Shown here: positions 62,491-64,000 of the stretch, in pieces
Numbering within the stretch: position 1 is the stretch's first letter
Layout: each line of letters starts with the position of its first letter
Source: Pelagibacteraceae bacterium AG-390-O04
GTDB taxonomy: Bacteria; Pseudomonadota; Alphaproteobacteria; Pelagibacterales; Pelagibacteraceae
NCBI GenBank assembly: GCA_003278065.1
Contig: QCHE01000004.1
Location: 16,208-80,207, forward strand
Direction of reading: 5' to 3'
DNA length: 64,000 bases
Made by a program: the position numbers and the translations under genes
The notes under the pieces: model-generated
Databases searched by the model: none
What the model was told of the DNA's origin: nothing
Seen by the model: the letters and a program-made list of their open reading frames with translations, nothing else

Positions 62491-64000
62491 ATGGAATTAA
62501 ATAAGATTAACAGTTTAGTAGAACTTTTTTTTAAAAAGTATAAAGAAAAAAAAATTCAGACCAATCAATTATTTTTAAAATGGTTGAAATATGAAAATAA
62601 TAATTTTCTAACTTGGGAACAAGTTGAACAAAATATTCAAATAATATCTAAGTATTTAAGAAAAAATATATCTATTGGAGATAGATGTATTTTATTGTCT
62701 GAAAATCGACCTGAATGGCTTACTTTAGATATAGCAATCATGAATGCTGGAGGTATTACAGTTCCATTATTTACAACATACTCAGATAAAGATTATGAGT
62801 ATATTATAAATGATTGTAATCCTAAGATATGTATTGTTTCTAACAATAATCAATTTAAAAAGATTGAAAAGTTTATTTCAGATAAAACAAAAATTTTATC
62901 AATTGAAAATTTTAATGATAAAGTTGAAAGTATACAAAATATTTTAAAAGATTTTTCAAAAGAAAAAAATACATCTCCCAATATTGATTATAATCAAAAA
63001 ATTAAGAGAGAAGATCTTGCTTGTATTATTTATACATCTGGAACTACTGGTAATCCTAAAGGAGTAATGCTTAGCCATGGAGGTATTTTATCTAACTGCG
63101 AAGGAGCACAAGAAATTTTGAAACCATTAGTAAAAAATAATAAACCAGTTTTTTTAACTTGGCTGCCATTATCTCATTCATATGAACATACCGTTCAATA
63201 TGTACAAATTTCACTTGGAGCAAAAATTTTTTACGCTGAGAGCTTAGAAAAATTATTACCTAATATGTCTATTGCAAAACCAACTATCATGACTGCAGTG
63301 CCAAGATTTTATCAAAATTTGTATAGTAAAATTTCTCTAAATTTTTCAAAACAAAAGGGTTTTAAGAAAAAACTTATTGAAAATACAATTTTGTTAGGGA
63401 CAAAGATATTAAATAAAGAAAAGTTAAATTTTATTGAAAAAATTAATAATTTTATTTGTGAAATATTAGTAAGAAGAAAAATTAAAAACCAGTTTGGAGG
63501 TAAATTAAAAGCCTTCGTTTCTGGAGGTGGTGCTTTAGATCAAAAAATTGGTGAATTTTTGAATTCTATAGGCCTACCAACTCTTCAAGGATATGGGTTA
63601 ACAGAAACTTCGCCAGTGGTGAGTTGCAATATCCCTGAAGAAATCAAAATCGAGACAGTAGGACCACCTTTTAAAACTAATCAGGTAAGAATAGCTGATG
63701 ATGGTGAAATTTTGGTCAAAGGTGAAAATGTAATGCTTGGTTATTGGAATATGAAAAAAGAGACAGATGAGATTATCAAAAATGGATGGCTACATACTGG
63801 TGATATAGGAGAAATAACAAAAGAAGGAAATTTAAAAATAACTGATAGAAAAAAAGAAATAATTGTCAATCTTGGAGGTGATAATATTTCTCCCTCTAAA
63901 ATTGAAAACTTATTGTGTCTTAATCAAAAAATTAAACAAAGTTTTGTTTATGGGGATAAAAAAAATTATTTAGTAGCTTTAGTTGTAAGCGAAAGTGATG
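62491..64000 (+). CDS. Long-chain acyl-CoA synthetase (AMP-forming), 3' end outside window
   Basis: This enzyme activates fatty acids with ATP and CoA. The frame is open from ATG 62491 to the window end (503 codons), without a stop. The motifs are IIYTSGTTGNPKGVMLSHGG (P-loop-like AMP-binding), WLPLSHSYEHT, LQGYGLTETSPVVSC, NGWLHTGDIGEITKEG and ITDRKKEIIVN. The gene abuts the tRNA. It is the plant/bacterial long-chain type rather than a short-chain acetyl-CoA synthetase, but the chain-length range is not readable. Confidence 0.93.
   Translation, partial: MELNKINSLVELFFKKYKEKKIQTNQLFLKWLKYENNNFLTWEQVEQNIQIISKYLRKNISIGDRCILLSENRPEWLTLDIAIMNAGGITVPLFTTYSDKDYEYIINDCNPKICIVSNNNQFKKIEKFISDKTKILSIENFNDKVESIQNILKDFSKEKNTSPNIDYNQKIKREDLACIIYTSGTTGNPKGVMLSHGGILSNCEGAQEILKPLVKNNKPVFLTWLPLSHSYEHTVQYVQISLGAKIFYAESLEKLLPNMSIAKPTIMTAVPRFYQNLYSKISLNFSKQKGFKKKLIENTILLGTKILNKEKLNFIEKINNFICEILVRRKIKNQFGGKLKAFVSGGGALDQKIGEFLNSIGLPTLQGYGLTETSPVVSCNIPEEIKIETVGPPFKTNQVRIADDGEILVKGENVMLGYWNMKKETDEIIKNGWLHTGDIGEITKEGNLKITDRKKEIIVNLGGDNISPSKIENLLCLNQKIKQSFVYGDKKNYLVALVVSESD

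Overview
The window is a dense, strongly AT-rich stretch of chromosome from a streamlined free-living alphaproteobacterium. It looks like a member of the SAR11 clade (Pelagibacterales). The basis is very short or negative gene spacing, Lys/Asn/Ile-rich proteins, alphaproteobacterial gene strings (rsmI/LpoA-like, fur-miaB-phoH-ybeY-lnt-metK, nusA-infB-rbfA-rpsO-pnp, irr//fabA-fabB-fabI, ubiB-ubiE//mutM-rpsT-dnaA-dnaN, dnaJ-dnaK-grpE), and an Irr-type regulator. No search could be run, so the clade is an inference.

Layout. 1-5.9 kb: parA (cut by the window edge), parB, and a reverse string leuS-lptE-holA plus a DUF3576 lipoprotein. 6-9.4 kb: a strongly signalled porin with a clear terminator, a broken ThiE/TenI-like gene, yggS, an L,D-transpeptidase, a winged-helix regulator and a small ArfA-like ribosome-rescue gene. 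9.4-15.7 kb, reverse strand: a PfkB kinase, nth, dapB, a 56-aa membrane protein, dnaJ, dnaK and grpE. 15.8-26.6 kb: rdgB, an LpoA-like protein, rsmI, a DolP-like BON lipoprotein, maeB, murJ, trpS, nfu, a Bax-like glucosaminidase and a polysaccharide deacetylase. 26.5-39.5 kb, forward: tsaB-fur-miaB-phoH-ybeY-lnt-metK, a terminator, then nusA-infB-rbfA-rpsO-pnp. 39.5-46.1 kb: a small exported protein, fabI-fabB-fabA, irr, and a katG/2OG-hydroxylase/DUF2061 operon. 46.1-51.2 kb, reverse: SH3-moeB-dut-coaBC-ubiB-ubiE. 51.2-55.2 kb: mutM, rpsT, dnaA, dnaN. 55.2-64 kb: plsC, lysA, lptM, argH, a TlpA thioredoxin, a HIG1 protein, an esterase, an HNH protein, coq7, dsbB, a DedA-like protein, tRNA-Leu(CAA) and a truncated acyl-CoA synthetase.

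Most genes are housekeeping. They cover replication initiation and segregation (parAB, dnaA, dnaN, holA), translation, envelope assembly (lptE, lptM, murJ, lnt, LpoA-like, DolP-like, L,D-transpeptidase), type II fatty acid synthesis, ubiquinone synthesis, and iron/peroxide control (fur, irr, katG).

The most notable signal is a set of five genes (lptE, thiE-like, murJ, bax-like, polysaccharide deacetylase), each interrupted by exactly one base at an A/T run of eight or more. Four need one base fewer and one needs one base more. Four of the five act in the envelope. Sequencing error is the simplest explanation, but intact A10-A12 tracts lie in frame in mutM, rdgB and phoH, so real slippage or phase variation should be tested. 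A second signal is a shared TTTAGAA-N3-TTATAA element in front of irr and katG, which resembles the Irr-binding iron control element. I see no CRISPR array, insertion sequence, prophage, integrase or recognisable defence system.
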